Shown: positions 43,428-52,393 of the stretch, piece by piece
Position numbering within the stretch: the first letter of the stretch is position 1
Layout of the letters: each line of letters begins with the position of its first letter
Notes under the pieces: model-generated
Seen by the model: the letters and a program-made list of their open reading frames with translations, nothing else
Told to the model about the DNA's origin: nothing
Database searches by the model: none
Position numbers and translations under genes: made by a program
Origin: Paracoccaceae bacterium
GTDB taxonomy: Bacteria; Pseudomonadota; Alphaproteobacteria; Rhodobacterales; Rhodobacteraceae
DNA: 64,000 bases
Direction: 5' to 3'
Assembly: GCA_014879735.1 (NCBI GenBank)
Contig: JACSRN010000011.1
Coordinates: forward strand, 24,833 to 88,832

Positions 43428-44870
43428 TCAATGGCCCAGACGCAGCTTGATGTGCTTCTTCTCGCGAAAGGTCATCAGCCCTTCCGGGCCAAGTTCGCGG
43501 CCGATTCCGCTCATCTTCCAGCCGCCGAAGGGGGCCTGAAGCTCGGTCGTGTCGTTGACGTTGACGCCGATCTGCCCGGCCTCCAGCCCTTCGGCAAAGC
43601 GCCAGCCACGGCCGACATCGCCGGAATAGACATAGGCCGCCAGACCAAAGGGCGTGGCATTGGCCAGACGCAGTGCCTCGGCATCCGATCCGGCGCGCTG
43701 GATCGCCGTCAGCGGACCGAAGGTTTCCTGCCGCAGCACGGTCGAGCCTTCGGCGATGTTGTCGATCAGCGTCGGGCGGTAGAAGAAACCGCGCTCATAG
43801 GCATCCCCCTTGGGCACGGAACCGCCGGTCAGCAGCCGCGCGCCGCGTGACAGGGCATCCTCCAGTTGGTTCTGCACATTGCGGCGCACCTTGTCGGTGG
43901 TGCAGGGGCCGTAAAGAACGCCGGGGTTGACGCCATGGCCAAGCTCGGTCGCGGCGGTGATCGCGGTGATCGCCTCGACGAAACGGTCATAGACGGGACC
44001 CGCCACGATGATCCGGTTCACCGCGATGCAGATCTGGCCCATGTTGGAAAAGCCGCGGCGGAAGGCCGCCTGCGCGGCTTCTTCGACATCGGCGTCATCC
44101 AGCACGACAAAGGGGCTGTGCCCGCCCAGTTCCAGCGACAGCCGCTTCAGCGTGGCGGCGCTGTCGCGCATGATCGCCTGACCGGCCGGAACCGAGGCGG
44201 TGGCCGAGATCATCGCCACATCCGGGTGCGCGGAAAGCCCGGCACCCACTTCCGGGCCAGTACCGGGAATGTCGTTCAGCACGCCCGGCGGCAGGCCGGC
44301 GTCGGCCAGGCACTGCACCACCATGCCGATGGCCAGCGGGGTTTCATGCGGCGGCTTCACCACCGCCGTGCAGCCCGCCGCCAGAACCGGGGCCACCTTC
44401 CAGGCGTAAAGATCGACCGGATAGTTCCATGGCACGATACCGCCCACCACGCCCACCGGGGCCGAGGTGACGATCGACCGGATGTCAGATCGCGACGAGG
44501 GCCGGATCTCGCCGCCGATACGACGGCCTTCTTCGGCATAATAACGGTAGACCTCGCAGGAAAAGAGTATCTCTTTCCGGCTGTCGGGCACCGGCTTGCC
44601 TTGTTCGCGGGTCAGCACCATGGCGATGGCATCGACCCGCTCTTCGATCAGATCGGCGGCGCGGTGCAGGATCCTTGCCCTTTCGTCGGCATGCATCGCG
44701 CCCCAAAGCGGCAGCGCGGCCTTGGCTGCCGCGACGGCCCGGTCAAGATCGGCGCGCATCGCAAGGGCCGAGGTGCCGACAGCTTCGCCATTGGCGGGAT
44801 CGCGGATTTCCAGCGTCTCGCCGCCAAGCGCATCGACCCACTGGCCGTTGATGAAAAGCTTGCGGTTCAT
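43428..44870 (-). CDS. Aldehyde dehydrogenase, succinate-semialdehyde dehydrogenase-like
   Basis: A 480-residue NAD(P)-dependent aldehyde dehydrogenase. GGIVPWNYPVDLYAWKVAP, the catalytic glutamate in LELGGHSPF and the catalytic cysteine in NMGQICIAVNR are present. The short N-terminus (FINGQWVDALGGETLEIRDP) and the C-terminus GWKMSGIGRELGPEGL resemble GabD-type enzymes. It is the last gene of the nucleoside-type operon, one base after the SIS gene. It may oxidise an aldehyde or sugar-derived semialdehyde left after phosphorylase and kinase action. The substrate is not assignable. Confidence 0.92.
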   Translation of the reverse strand: MNRKLFINGQWVDALGGETLEIRDPANGEAVGTSALAMRADLDRAVAAAKAALPLWGAMHADERARILHRAADLIEERVDAIAMVLTREQGKPVPDSRKEILFSCEVYRYYAEEGRRIGGEIRPSSRSDIRSIVTSAPVGVVGGIVPWNYPVDLYAWKVAPVLAAGCTAVVKPPHETPLAIGMVVQCLADAGLPPGVLNDIPGTGPEVGAGLSAHPDVAMISATASVPAGQAIMRDSAATLKRLSLELGGHSPFVVLDDADVEEAAQAAFRRGFSNMGQICIAVNRIIVAGPVYDRFVEAITAITAATELGHGVNPGVLYGPCTTDKVRRNVQNQLEDALSRGARLLTGGSVPKGDAYERGFFYRPTLIDNIAEGSTVLRQETFGPLTAIQRAGSDAEALRLANATPFGLAAYVYSGDVGRGWRFAEGLEAGQIGVNVNDTTELQAPFGGWKMSGIGRELGPEGLMTFREKKHIKLRLGH

Positions 44871-44871
44871 C

Positions 44872-45642
44872 TCAGCGGTCCTTCAGCCGCTTCCACAGCT
44901 CGGCATAGTTGTTGTCGTTCTGCACGGTGGCCTTTTCCTTGTCGGTGGTGTTGGGGCTGACCATGACATGCGGGATGATGCCCCGCTCGACCAGCAGTTC
45001 CGCCGTGCGGGCGTTGATCGCATGCGCAATGGCGATGGTGACAGAGGTCGACGAGGCGCCGACCGGGCTGTCCAGCCCGTCGATGTAAAGGTTGGCATCG
45101 GCCTTGGGGGCATGGGTGTCGATCACCACATCGGCCACCTCATAGAGCCGCTTGCCCGAGGAATGCCGCGACGGCGTGGCCGAGGAATGCGGGATCGAGG
45201 TGACGGCGATCACCTTCATGCCGCGCGCCTTGCTCTCAAGCGCGATGTCGAGGATCACCGCGTTGATGCCGGAATGCGAAAACAGCACCATGCTGTCGCC
45301 TTCGACAATCTGGTGCGAGGCGAGGATCGCCTTGCCATAACCTTCCTGCGAATGAATGAAGCGGTATTGCCGCGCGCCCATGTCGCCCAGGACCCGGTGG
45401 AACGAGATCATGCTGCTTTCGACGATGGGCCGGAAGCCGACAATGGTGCCGGTGCGCGGAAAGCTTTCAATGGCGGGAAGCGAGCCGTGGCCGGTGCCGA
45501 AGGTGAAGACCAGCTTGCCGGCGGCGATGCTGTCGGCGGCAATTCGGGCGGCGGCGTCGATGTTGCTGCCTTCGCCGGCGCGGACGGTCTCAAGCCGTTC
45601 GGCAAGGGTCTGGAAATAGCGATCTACGATGGTGCTCATCAT
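44872..45642 (-). CDS. SIS-domain protein, UPF0309 family
   Basis: A 256-residue single SIS-domain protein. VFTFGTGHGS is the phosphosugar-binding loop, VLFSHSGINAVILDIALESK the second, and SSATPSRHSSGKRLYEVADVVID is the characteristic UPF0309 block. Relatives isomerise or bind phosphosugars, but this subfamily has no well-established reaction. Its place between a nucleoside phosphorylase, a PfkB kinase and an aldehyde dehydrogenase suggests it acts on the pentose phosphate or another sugar phosphate released there. Two adjacent ATGs (45642, 45639) are possible; AAGGATG precedes them. Confidence 0.85.
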   Translation of the reverse strand: MMSTIVDRYFQTLAERLETVRAGEGSNIDAAARIAADSIAAGKLVFTFGTGHGSLPAIESFPRTGTIVGFRPIVESSMISFHRVLGDMGARQYRFIHSQEGYGKAILASHQIVEGDSMVLFSHSGINAVILDIALESKARGMKVIAVTSIPHSSATPSRHSSGKRLYEVADVVIDTHAPKADANLYIDGLDSPVGASSTSVTIAIAHAINARTAELLVERGIIPHVMVSPNTTDKEKATVQNDNNYAELWKRLKDR

Positions 45643-45662
45643 TTCATCCTTTGAAAGGCGCT

Positions 45663-46415
45663 TCAGGCGAAGCGCGCAATGCCCGTCAGGGCGAGGTCAA
45701 ACATCTCGTCTTCGGCAACCGCCATGTCGGCGTCCGAAATCTTGGTCTGGGCAAAGGCATCGACGGTGGCGATGCACAGGCAGCCGGCACGGGCGCCAAG
45801 AATGCGCGCGGCCACCAGCAGGGCCGAGGTTTCCATATCGGTGCCGATCAGGCCCATGCGGTGGATATCGTCCTTCAGCGTCTGGATCAGGCTGCGAGAG
45901 CCGTCCGAGATGCCGAACATCTCGGTATAGAAGCCGTCATAGGTGCCGAAGATGCCGGCATGCCAGGGCCGTTTCGCCGCCGCCAGCAGATTGCGCAATT
46001 CGGTGTTCAGATCGTGGTCGGCAATGGCCGGATAGCCAAGCGGCGCATAGCTGTTCGAGGTGCCCTCGGCCCGCATCGCGCCATCGGCAAGGACGAAATC
46101 GCCCAGCTTTGCCGGCGGCACCGCCATGGCCGTGCCGATACGCAGAAAGCTGCGCACGCCGACGGCGAACAGCTCATGCAGGACGATGGTGGCGATGGGC
46201 GCGCCCATGCCGAAGGCCGATACGGTGATGCGCTTGCCGGCATAGGTGCCGGTGATGGTCTTGAGACCCCGGTTTTCCGGCACGCGATGCACGTCGGTCA
46301 TCTTTCGGGCGATGCGGTCGACGCGGGCGGGATCGCCGATCAGCAGGGCGGCCTTGCCCACCTCTTCGCGGGTGGCACCGATGTACCATGCCTTGTTGGT
46401 TGTCTGATCGGTCAC
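45663..46415 (-). CDS. Nucleoside phosphorylase (uridine phosphorylase-like)
   Basis: A 250-residue PNP_UDP_1 family enzyme. LLIGDPARVDRIA is the phosphate-binding loop, FLRIGTAMAV the second phosphate site, and GTDMETSALLVAARILGA contains the methionine-glutamate ribose contact. It should cleave a nucleoside with phosphate to base and pentose-1-phosphate. The base preference cannot be read, though the sequence looks closer to Udp than to purine enzymes. It starts with GTG, overlapping the kinase stop. Confidence 0.88.
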   Translation of the reverse strand: MTDQTTNKAWYIGATREEVGKAALLIGDPARVDRIARKMTDVHRVPENRGLKTITGTYAGKRITVSAFGMGAPIATIVLHELFAVGVRSFLRIGTAMAVPPAKLGDFVLADGAMRAEGTSNSYAPLGYPAIADHDLNTELRNLLAAAKRPWHAGIFGTYDGFYTEMFGISDGSRSLIQTLKDDIHRMGLIGTDMETSALLVAARILGARAGCLCIATVDAFAQTKISDADMAVAEDEMFDLALTGIARFA

Positions 46416-47299
46416 TTGCCTTCTCCGTTCTGTCTTGTCTGTCGCGCGACCAGCACCTGACGTGCCGCCGCGTGGCCTGCCTTCACGATGGTTTCGGGGT
46501 CGGTTTCACCCTTGACCAGTGCGGCAAGCACGCCGCCGGCAAAGCTGTCGCCTGCGCCGGTCGGATCGGTGATGTCCAGGGGCTCGGCCGTTACATGAGA
46601 CCTGCCCGAGGCGGTCAGGATCGTCGCGCCGGCCCCGCCAGCGGTACGGATCACGATCTGCCCGGCGCGCGGCGCTGCTGCCCCCGCCACGGCGACGAAA
46701 TCCGTTTCGGCCTCGCTGTGGCAGATGACATCGGCGTGGGCGGCGATGTCGCGGGCGAGATCGGCGGGAATGGCCCGCGGATCGTCCTTGACCACCCAGA
46801 TCAGCCGCTGATCGGGGCGCAGCGCCGCAAGGGCGGCACGGGTCGCGCCCTCGGGCCCGATGGTGATGCAAAGCCAGTCGGCGGCGGCCAGAACGGCTGT
46901 CTGTGCGGGGGACAGCGCCTCGGCATCGGGCACGCCGGGGTCGAACAGGCAGATGCAGCCGCCGGCTGGATCATAGGTCAGGATGGCCATCGGGGTCATG
47001 GCACCGGCCACGGCAGAAACCCCGGCGCGCGAGACGCCCTCGGCGGCCAGCTTGTCGCCATAGGCCCGCCCGTCGCGGTCATCGCCGACCCAGGTGATCG
47101 GCGCCGCGCTGACGCCCGCGCGCACCAGCGCGGCCGCCACATAGGCCGGGCTGCCGCCAAGGCGTGGCCAGCTTTCGGCCTGCCGCCCGATCATCGTAGC
47201 CGTCTGCCCCGGCCGGGCCGCCCGGTCGAGAAAGGCCATGTGGTCCAGCGAGGCATAGCCGATAACCGCCACGCGCGCGGGGGCATCGGGCGTGGTCAT
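46412..47299 (-). CDS. PfkB-family carbohydrate kinase
   Basis: A 295-residue ribokinase-fold kinase. LGGSPAYVAAALVRAGV is the substrate-side signature, VGDDRDGRAYGDKL the first PfkB motif and DITDPTGAGDSFAGGV the anion hole with the catalytic aspartate. It could phosphorylate ribose, deoxyribose, a nucleoside or a modified sugar delivered by this operon. Overlaps on both sides with the phosphorylase and hydrolase genes argue for one pathway. Confidence 0.9.
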   Translation of the reverse strand: MTTPDAPARVAVIGYASLDHMAFLDRAARPGQTATMIGRQAESWPRLGGSPAYVAAALVRAGVSAAPITWVGDDRDGRAYGDKLAAEGVSRAGVSAVAGAMTPMAILTYDPAGGCICLFDPGVPDAEALSPAQTAVLAAADWLCITIGPEGATRAALAALRPDQRLIWVVKDDPRAIPADLARDIAAHADVICHSEAETDFVAVAGAAAPRAGQIVIRTAGGAGATILTASGRSHVTAEPLDITDPTGAGDSFAGGVLAALVKGETDPETIVKAGHAAARQVLVARQTRQNGEGK

Positions 47300-47868
47300 T
47301 CCAGCATCTCCAGCGCCTCGGACAGCGGCACGACACGGCCCATGTAGCGGTCGATATCCTCAAGCGAAGCCTCGGCCAGATGCGGACGGTTGGAGTTGGT
47401 CGCCTCGCGCGCGATCACGATGTCGAAACCGTTGGCAAAGCCGTCCTGCGCGGTGGCGCGGATGCAGACGTTGGTCTTTACCCCGGCAATGATGATGCGC
47501 GTCACCCCCTGTTCCTGCAAGAACAGCGCCAGATCGGTGGCGAAGAAGGCGCTGAACCGGCGTTTCAGGACCAGGGTTTCGTTCTCGCCCTCAGGCGAAA
47601 ACTCCTCGAAAAAGTCGGCGTCGTCGGCGCCTTCGATGTGATGCACCGGCAGGCGGCGCCATTCGTGATCGTCAAACCCCTTGCGATGGCGTTCCACCGC
47701 ATGGACGACGACGGCCCCGGTTTCCCGCGCCTTGGCCCGCATCTGGCGCATCGGCCCAAGCACGTCGGTCACGCCGGGGTAATAATTGGGATGGCGCGGC
47801 TCGAAGAACGAATTGATGACGTCGACGAGGATCAGCGCGGTTTTCGGGCGAGTTTGCATGTCAGCCAT
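47296..47868 (-). CDS. Isochorismatase-family cysteine hydrolase
   Basis: About 190 residues. LILVDVINSFFEP holds the catalytic aspartate, VLKRRFSAFFATDL the lysine, and IIIAGVKTNVCIRATAQDGF the cysteine of the Asp-Lys-Cys triad. These enzymes hydrolyse amides, carbamates or ureido groups, for example nicotinamidase, ureidoacrylate hydrolase (RutB) and N-carbamoylsarcosine amidase. In a nucleoside operon, a ureido or carbamoyl product of pyrimidine or purine breakdown is a plausible substrate. Start at 47868 is set by AAGGAAAGG upstream; an alternative ATG is at 47859. Confidence 0.88.
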   Translation of the reverse strand: MADMQTRPKTALILVDVINSFFEPRHPNYYPGVTDVLGPMRQMRAKARETGAVVVHAVERHRKGFDDHEWRRLPVHHIEGADDADFFEEFSPEGENETLVLKRRFSAFFATDLALFLQEQGVTRIIIAGVKTNVCIRATAQDGFANGFDIVIAREATNSNRPHLAEASLEDIDRYMGRVVPLSEALEMLE

Positions 47869-48757
47869 GAGAGGCGGCCTTTCCTTGCGCACGGCGCCGC
47901 GCCGCCAGCCCCAGAAGCAGCAGCACGACGCAGACCATGATATAGGGAAGCGTCTGGATCAGTTCGGCGGGGAAGCCCCGGCCCTGCAGCCGGATCTGCA
48001 CGGCGTCGAAGATGCCGAACAGCAGCGCGCAGGCGGCGGTGGCCCAGGGGCGGTTGGCCCCGAAGTAGAAGGCTGCAAGCGCGATGAAGCCGCGCCCGCC
48101 GGTGATGCCTTCGTTGAACAGGCCCACGACGCCGATCGAAAGATAGGCCCCGGCCAGCCCCGACAGCGCCCCGGCGACAAAGCCCGCGCCCTCGCGCATC
48201 CGCTTGGGATGCAGGCCGATGGCGGCGGCCGAGGCGGCCGAGGTGCCGCAGGCCCGCAGCCGCAGCCCCAGCGCCGTGCGCGACAGCACCCAGGCGGTCA
48301 ACGGCACCAGCGCCCAGGCGATCCAGGTCAGGATCGAATGGCCCGAGAATACCGCGCCAAGCGCGCCCGGCAGCGGCAGGTCGATCTTCGGCAACCGCGA
48401 GACATCGGGCAACATCAGGTTCCCCGACGATCCATAGGCCGCCTTGAGGTAGAAACGGATCGCCCCGGCGATGGCGATGTTCAGGCCCAGGCCGACGATG
48501 ATCTCGTTGGCGCGCAGCCTGGTGATGCCAAGGCTCATCAGCCAGCCGGTCACACCGCCGGCGAACCCCGCCCCCACCAGCGCCACGGCCCAGTTGCCGC
48601 CCGAGGCGATGATGATGGCCACCAGCGCGCCCAGAAGCATCATGCCGTCAAGCCCCACGTTCACGATGCCGGAACTGCGGTGGATCAGCCCGCCAAGTGC
48701 GGCGAGGATCAGCGGCGTCGTCATCACCAGCGCGGAAAACAGGATGTCGGTGATCAT
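47861..48757 (-). CDS. BMP/nucleoside-type ABC transporter permease (YufQ/NupQ-like)
   Basis: A 298-residue BPD_transp_2 permease with multiple membrane helices. TTPLILAALGGLIHRSSGIVNVGLDGMMLLGAL is the typical N-terminal region (the GxxNxGxEG-like motif reads VNVGLDGMM), and GGRGFIALAAFYFGANRPW the conserved C-terminal part. It is the second permease of the importer and overlaps the preceding gene stop by four bases. Confidence 0.9.
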   Translation of the reverse strand: MITDILFSALVMTTPLILAALGGLIHRSSGIVNVGLDGMMLLGALVAIIIASGGNWAVALVGAGFAGGVTGWLMSLGITRLRANEIIVGLGLNIAIAGAIRFYLKAAYGSSGNLMLPDVSRLPKIDLPLPGALGAVFSGHSILTWIAWALVPLTAWVLSRTALGLRLRACGTSAASAAAIGLHPKRMREGAGFVAGALSGLAGAYLSIGVVGLFNEGITGGRGFIALAAFYFGANRPWATAACALLFGIFDAVQIRLQGRGFPAELIQTLPYIMVCVVLLLLGLAARRRAQGKAASHG

Positions 48758-49809
48758 GGCTGGCCCCCTTCGGCAGCGGTCTGACGGGCGGTGCGGCGGG
48801 CGAACCAGCCGCGCAGGCCGAAATCGGCGACGGCGAAGATCATGATCAGCCCCTGCAGGATGTTCACGATCTCGATCGGCACATCGCTGAACAGCTGGAT
48901 CGTCGCCCCCGCCGTCGACAGCCCGCCGAAGAGGACCGCGCCGATCAGGATGCCCAGCGGATTGCCCCGCGCCAGGATGGCCACCGCAATCCCGGTGAAG
49001 CCATAGCCGGTGGAAAAGCCCGCGACGAAACGCCCGATGGGCCCCAGCACCTGGATCGCGCCGCCCAGGCCTGCAATCGCGCCGGAGACGAGCAGCATTC
49101 GCAGCATCAGCCCCGGCATGTCGATGCCAGCGGCACGGGCAAAGCGCGGCGCCAGGCCGCCGACCAGCGTCTCATAGCCGCCGATGCGGCGGCGCTGCCA
49201 GACGGCATAGGTCACAAGCAGCGCCAGCGCGATCAGAAAGCCCGTGGTCAGCGTGCTGGGCGGCATCAGCCGGGTCAGCCGCGCAGCCTCGGCCACCTGC
49301 GGGGTGGAACTGTTGGCCGCGCCGGGGGCCAGCAGCGGGCCGTTCACCAGCCATGTGGTCAGCCCGATGGCGATGAAGTTCAGCATCAGGGTGGTCACGA
49401 TCTCGTCGATGCCCAGCCGCGCCTTCATCAGGCCGGGCGGCAGCATCCACACCATTCCCGCCGCGGCCCCGGCCAGCAGGCACAGCGGTGCCAGCAACCA
49501 GCCGTTCAGCCCGGTCAGGGTGAAGCCCAGCCAGGCCGCCATCAGCGCACCGACATAAAGCGACCCCTCCGCCCCCACGGTGAAGACGCCGACACGAAAG
49601 GCCACCGCAGCGGCCAGCCCGGTGAAGATCAGCGGTGTCGCGGCCGAAAGCGAGGCGGCGATGCGACGCTGGCCGCCGAAGGCCTCGGTCATCAGGTCGG
49701 AATAGACCGTCAGCGGATTGTAGCCCGCCGCCAGCAGCACCGCCGCACCGATCACCAGCACGATGGCGACGGGAAACAGGATGGTCAGGGCGGATTGCAG
49801 GTATTTCAT
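48754..49809 (-). CDS. BMP/nucleoside-type ABC transporter permease (YufP/NupP-like)
   Basis: A 351-residue permease. Its core includes VFTVGAEGSLYVGALMAAW and, near the end, GYGFTGIAVAILARGNPLGIL, both typical of the nucleoside/BMP branch. It overlaps the ATPase stop at 49806-49809 and the second permease at 48754-48757. With the second permease it forms the heterodimeric channel. Confidence 0.9.
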   Translation of the reverse strand: MKYLQSALTILFPVAIVLVIGAAVLLAAGYNPLTVYSDLMTEAFGGQRRIAASLSAATPLIFTGLAAAVAFRVGVFTVGAEGSLYVGALMAAWLGFTLTGLNGWLLAPLCLLAGAAAGMVWMLPPGLMKARLGIDEIVTTLMLNFIAIGLTTWLVNGPLLAPGAANSSTPQVAEAARLTRLMPPSTLTTGFLIALALLVTYAVWQRRRIGGYETLVGGLAPRFARAAGIDMPGLMLRMLLVSGAIAGLGGAIQVLGPIGRFVAGFSTGYGFTGIAVAILARGNPLGILIGAVLFGGLSTAGATIQLFSDVPIEIVNILQGLIMIFAVADFGLRGWFARRTARQTAAEGGQP

Positions 49810-51344
49810 GCCGCCACCTCGCCCAGCATGGTGCGGCCGATCCGTTCCATCGCCGCAGCACCGCGCGGAAATTCTCCGGTCCGGCGGCCGCCGTAGATCG
49901 TCACGATACGGTCCGAAAGCTGCACCAGTTCCTCCAGCTCCTCCGAGATCAGCAGCACTGCGCCGCCCGCGTCACGGAAGGCGAGGATCTCTTGATGAAT
50001 GGCCGCGATTCCCTTGATGTCGACGCCCCGGGTCGGCTGGCAGGCCAGCAGCACGCGGGGGCTGTCGTACAATTCCCGCGCCATGGCGACCTTCTGCTGA
50101 TTGCCGCCCGAAAGGGCACCAACCGGCTGCTGCGGCGAGGCGCATTTGATATCGAAGGCCGCCACCCGCTCGTCGGCATAGCCGGCGATGGCGATGGGGT
50201 TCAGGAACCCGGCCTTGCCAAAGCGCGGCTTGCGCTGGTGCGAGGCGATCAGGTTCTCCGCGATCGAGGCCTCGAGGCACAACCCTTCCTGCTTGCGGTC
50301 GGGCGAGAGATAGGCCAGCCCCAGCGCCCGCCGTTCCCGGGTGGAATGTTGGGTGATGTCCTGCCCGGCCAGCCGCAGCCTGCCGCGCAGCGTCGGCATC
50401 AGCCCCGAGACAAGGCCCACGATCTGGTCCTGTCCGTTGCCCGCCACCCCGGCGATGCCCACGATCTCGCCCGCGTGCAGCACAAGCGAGAAATCCTCCA
50501 GCGCCACGGCCCCTTCGCCGCCGGTGCCCAGCCCGTCCAGCTCCAGCACAGCCGCACCGGGGGTCGCCGGCTTGGCAGTCGGTGCGGTGACGGGTTCGCC
50601 CGTCATCAGCCGCGCCAGTTCGGCCTTGTCCAGCCCCGCCGCCGGCCGCGAGACCACCACCCGGCCGGTGCGCAGCACCGTGACCTCGTCGGCCACGGCC
50701 AGAACTTCGTCCAGCTTGTGGCTGATGAACAGGATCGTGTTGCCCTGGTCGCGCAGGTTCGCCATCAGGGCCAGCAATTCGCGGATCTGCGGCGGCGCCA
50801 GGACGGCGGTCGGCTCGTCCAGGATCAGTACATCCGCGCCGCGGTAGATCAGCCGCAGGATCTCCACCGCCTGGCGCATATGCACCGGCGCCTCTTCCTC
50901 CATCAGGGTCCAGTCGATTCTGACACCGGCCAGATCGGCCAGTTCCGCTGCCCGCGCCCCCGCCACCCGGCGGTCGATGGCGCCGAAGGCCCGGCGCGGT
51001 TCGTCGCCCAGGATCAGGTTTTCCAGCAGTGTCAGCCCGGGGATCAGCGTGAATTCCTGATGCACCATGCCGATTCCGGCGCGGATCGCATCATTGGGGC
51101 TGCGAAAGACCACCGGCGCGCCATTGACAAGCACCGTGCCGGCGTCGGGGGCCTGCAAGCCCTGCAGGATTTTCATGAGCGTGGATTTCCCGGCGCCATT
51201 GCCGCCGACGATGGCATGGATCGTGCCCCGCCGGGCGGCAAAGTCGATGCGGTCGTTCGCCTTGAGCGGACCGAAGCTCTTGGAAAGCCCCACCCCGCCC
51301 AGACGCGGCCCGCCGGCCGCATCCGCCCCGTTGATCTCGCTCAT
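49806..51344 (-). CDS. BMP/nucleoside-type ABC transporter ATP-binding protein with two NBDs (YufO/NupO-like)
   Basis: About 512 residues with tandem ATPase domains. The first has GGNGAGKST, a short signature-like region with QAVEILRLIYRGADVLILDEPTAVL, and FISHKLDE. The second has a degenerate Walker A, signature ALSGGNQQKVAMAREL and Walker B VLLACQPTRGVDI, where relatives have a similarly relaxed form. An in-frame GTG at 51353 is possible, but ATG 51344 is used here. It lies 20 bases after the binding-protein gene. Confidence 0.91.
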   Translation of the reverse strand: MSEINGADAAGGPRLGGVGLSKSFGPLKANDRIDFAARRGTIHAIVGGNGAGKSTLMKILQGLQAPDAGTVLVNGAPVVFRSPNDAIRAGIGMVHQEFTLIPGLTLLENLILGDEPRRAFGAIDRRVAGARAAELADLAGVRIDWTLMEEEAPVHMRQAVEILRLIYRGADVLILDEPTAVLAPPQIRELLALMANLRDQGNTILFISHKLDEVLAVADEVTVLRTGRVVVSRPAAGLDKAELARLMTGEPVTAPTAKPATPGAAVLELDGLGTGGEGAVALEDFSLVLHAGEIVGIAGVAGNGQDQIVGLVSGLMPTLRGRLRLAGQDITQHSTRERRALGLAYLSPDRKQEGLCLEASIAENLIASHQRKPRFGKAGFLNPIAIAGYADERVAAFDIKCASPQQPVGALSGGNQQKVAMARELYDSPRVLLACQPTRGVDIKGIAAIHQEILAFRDAGGAVLLISEELEELVQLSDRIVTIYGGRRTGEFPRGAAAMERIGRTMLGEVAA

Positions 51345-51364
51345 GCTCTGCACCCCGTCACGGC

Positions 51365-52393
51365 TTACTTCATGTAATCAGGCGTGCCCTGCGAGAGCAC
51401 ATCCCACACCTTGATCGATCCGTCGAGAATGCCCGCCCGGGCCGCGTCGACACGCGCCAGAACCTCGGCCGGGATGATGTCACGGGTGTGTTCCATCTCC
51501 GACAGGCCCACGCCATCTTCGGCCAGACCCAGCGAAATCGTCTGTCCGCGCGGGAACGCATCCGCGGCATAGTCCTTGACGATGCGCTCCACCGCGACGT
51601 CGCCGCGCTTGATCATCGAGGTCAGCACATGGCCCGGGGCCAGCCCGTCCTGATCGGTATCGACGCCGATGGCGAAATGCCCGCGCTCCTTGGCCGCCTC
51701 GATCACGCCGATGCCGGTGCCGCCGGCGATGTGATAGACGATGTCGGCGCCTTCGTCGAACATGGCATTGGCCATCTGCATGCCGATGGCGGGATCGGCA
51801 AAGCTGTTCGAATAGGCGACCTTCACGTCGACGGCCGGATCGACCGATTTCGCACCCTCGATGAAGCCGGCGATGAACTTGTCGATCCCCGCCGATTTGG
51901 TGCCGCCGATCACGCCCAGAACCGGCTGTTCGTTGATCCCTTCGACCCCGGCCAGCGTGGTCATCTGCGCCGCCAGGACACCCGCCAGATACGAGCCTTC
52001 CTGCTCGCGAAACACCACCGAGGCGATGTTGTCGCCCGGCACTTCCTGGTTCAGGATCACATAGTTGATGTCGGGATAATCCTTGGCGACGGCGGCGATC
52101 GGCTCGCCATGGGCAAATTCCAGGTCGAGGATCAGCCCAAAGCCGGCATCCGAGGCACGGCGCAGGATCTCGTCGGCCTGGGCCACGACTTCCTTGCTTT
52201 CAACGGTGCGGCCCTCGATCCCGGTCTCACCCGTGGCGCGTTCGAAGCCGGCATAGGCAAGGTCATTGTAGCTTTGGTCGCCCAGGCCGGATTGCGAGAT
52301 GATCAGGGCCGCCGGGCGGTCTTCGGCCAGCGCCGGGATCGCAAGCAGAAGCGCCAGTGCGGTGCTAGCGACGAAGGTTGTTTTGCAGGACAT
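51365..52393 (-). CDS. BMP-family periplasmic binding protein
   Basis: A 342-residue protein of the BMP/PnrA family, which binds nucleosides in characterised cases. The signal peptide ends AIPALA|EDRP. Core features are LGDQSYNDLAYAGFERA, FRAQEGSYLAG-like FREQEGSYLAGVLAAQM, GGTKSAGIDKFIAGF and ADIVYHIAGGTGIGVIEAAKE. In this family the last of these contacts the ribose or base. The start lies inside the 3' end of the GntR gene (29-base overlap) with AGGGAG placed correctly. Confidence 0.92.
   Translation of the reverse strand: MSCKTTFVASTALALLLAIPALAEDRPAALIISQSGLGDQSYNDLAYAGFERATGETGIEGRTVESKEVVAQADEILRRASDAGFGLILDLEFAHGEPIAAVAKDYPDINYVILNQEVPGDNIASVVFREQEGSYLAGVLAAQMTTLAGVEGINEQPVLGVIGGTKSAGIDKFIAGFIEGAKSVDPAVDVKVAYSNSFADPAIGMQMANAMFDEGADIVYHIAGGTGIGVIEAAKERGHFAIGVDTDQDGLAPGHVLTSMIKRGDVAVERIVKDYAADAFPRGQTISLGLAEDGVGLSEMEHTRDIIPAEVLARVDAARAGILDGSIKVWDVLSQGTPDYMK

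Noticed and set aside
46412..47299. PfkB kinase as the missing FrlD of the FrlB/FrlC-like cluster
   Set aside because: It lies about 20 kb away inside a tightly coupled nucleoside-type operon under another regulator, so a role there is simpler. It cannot be fully excluded.
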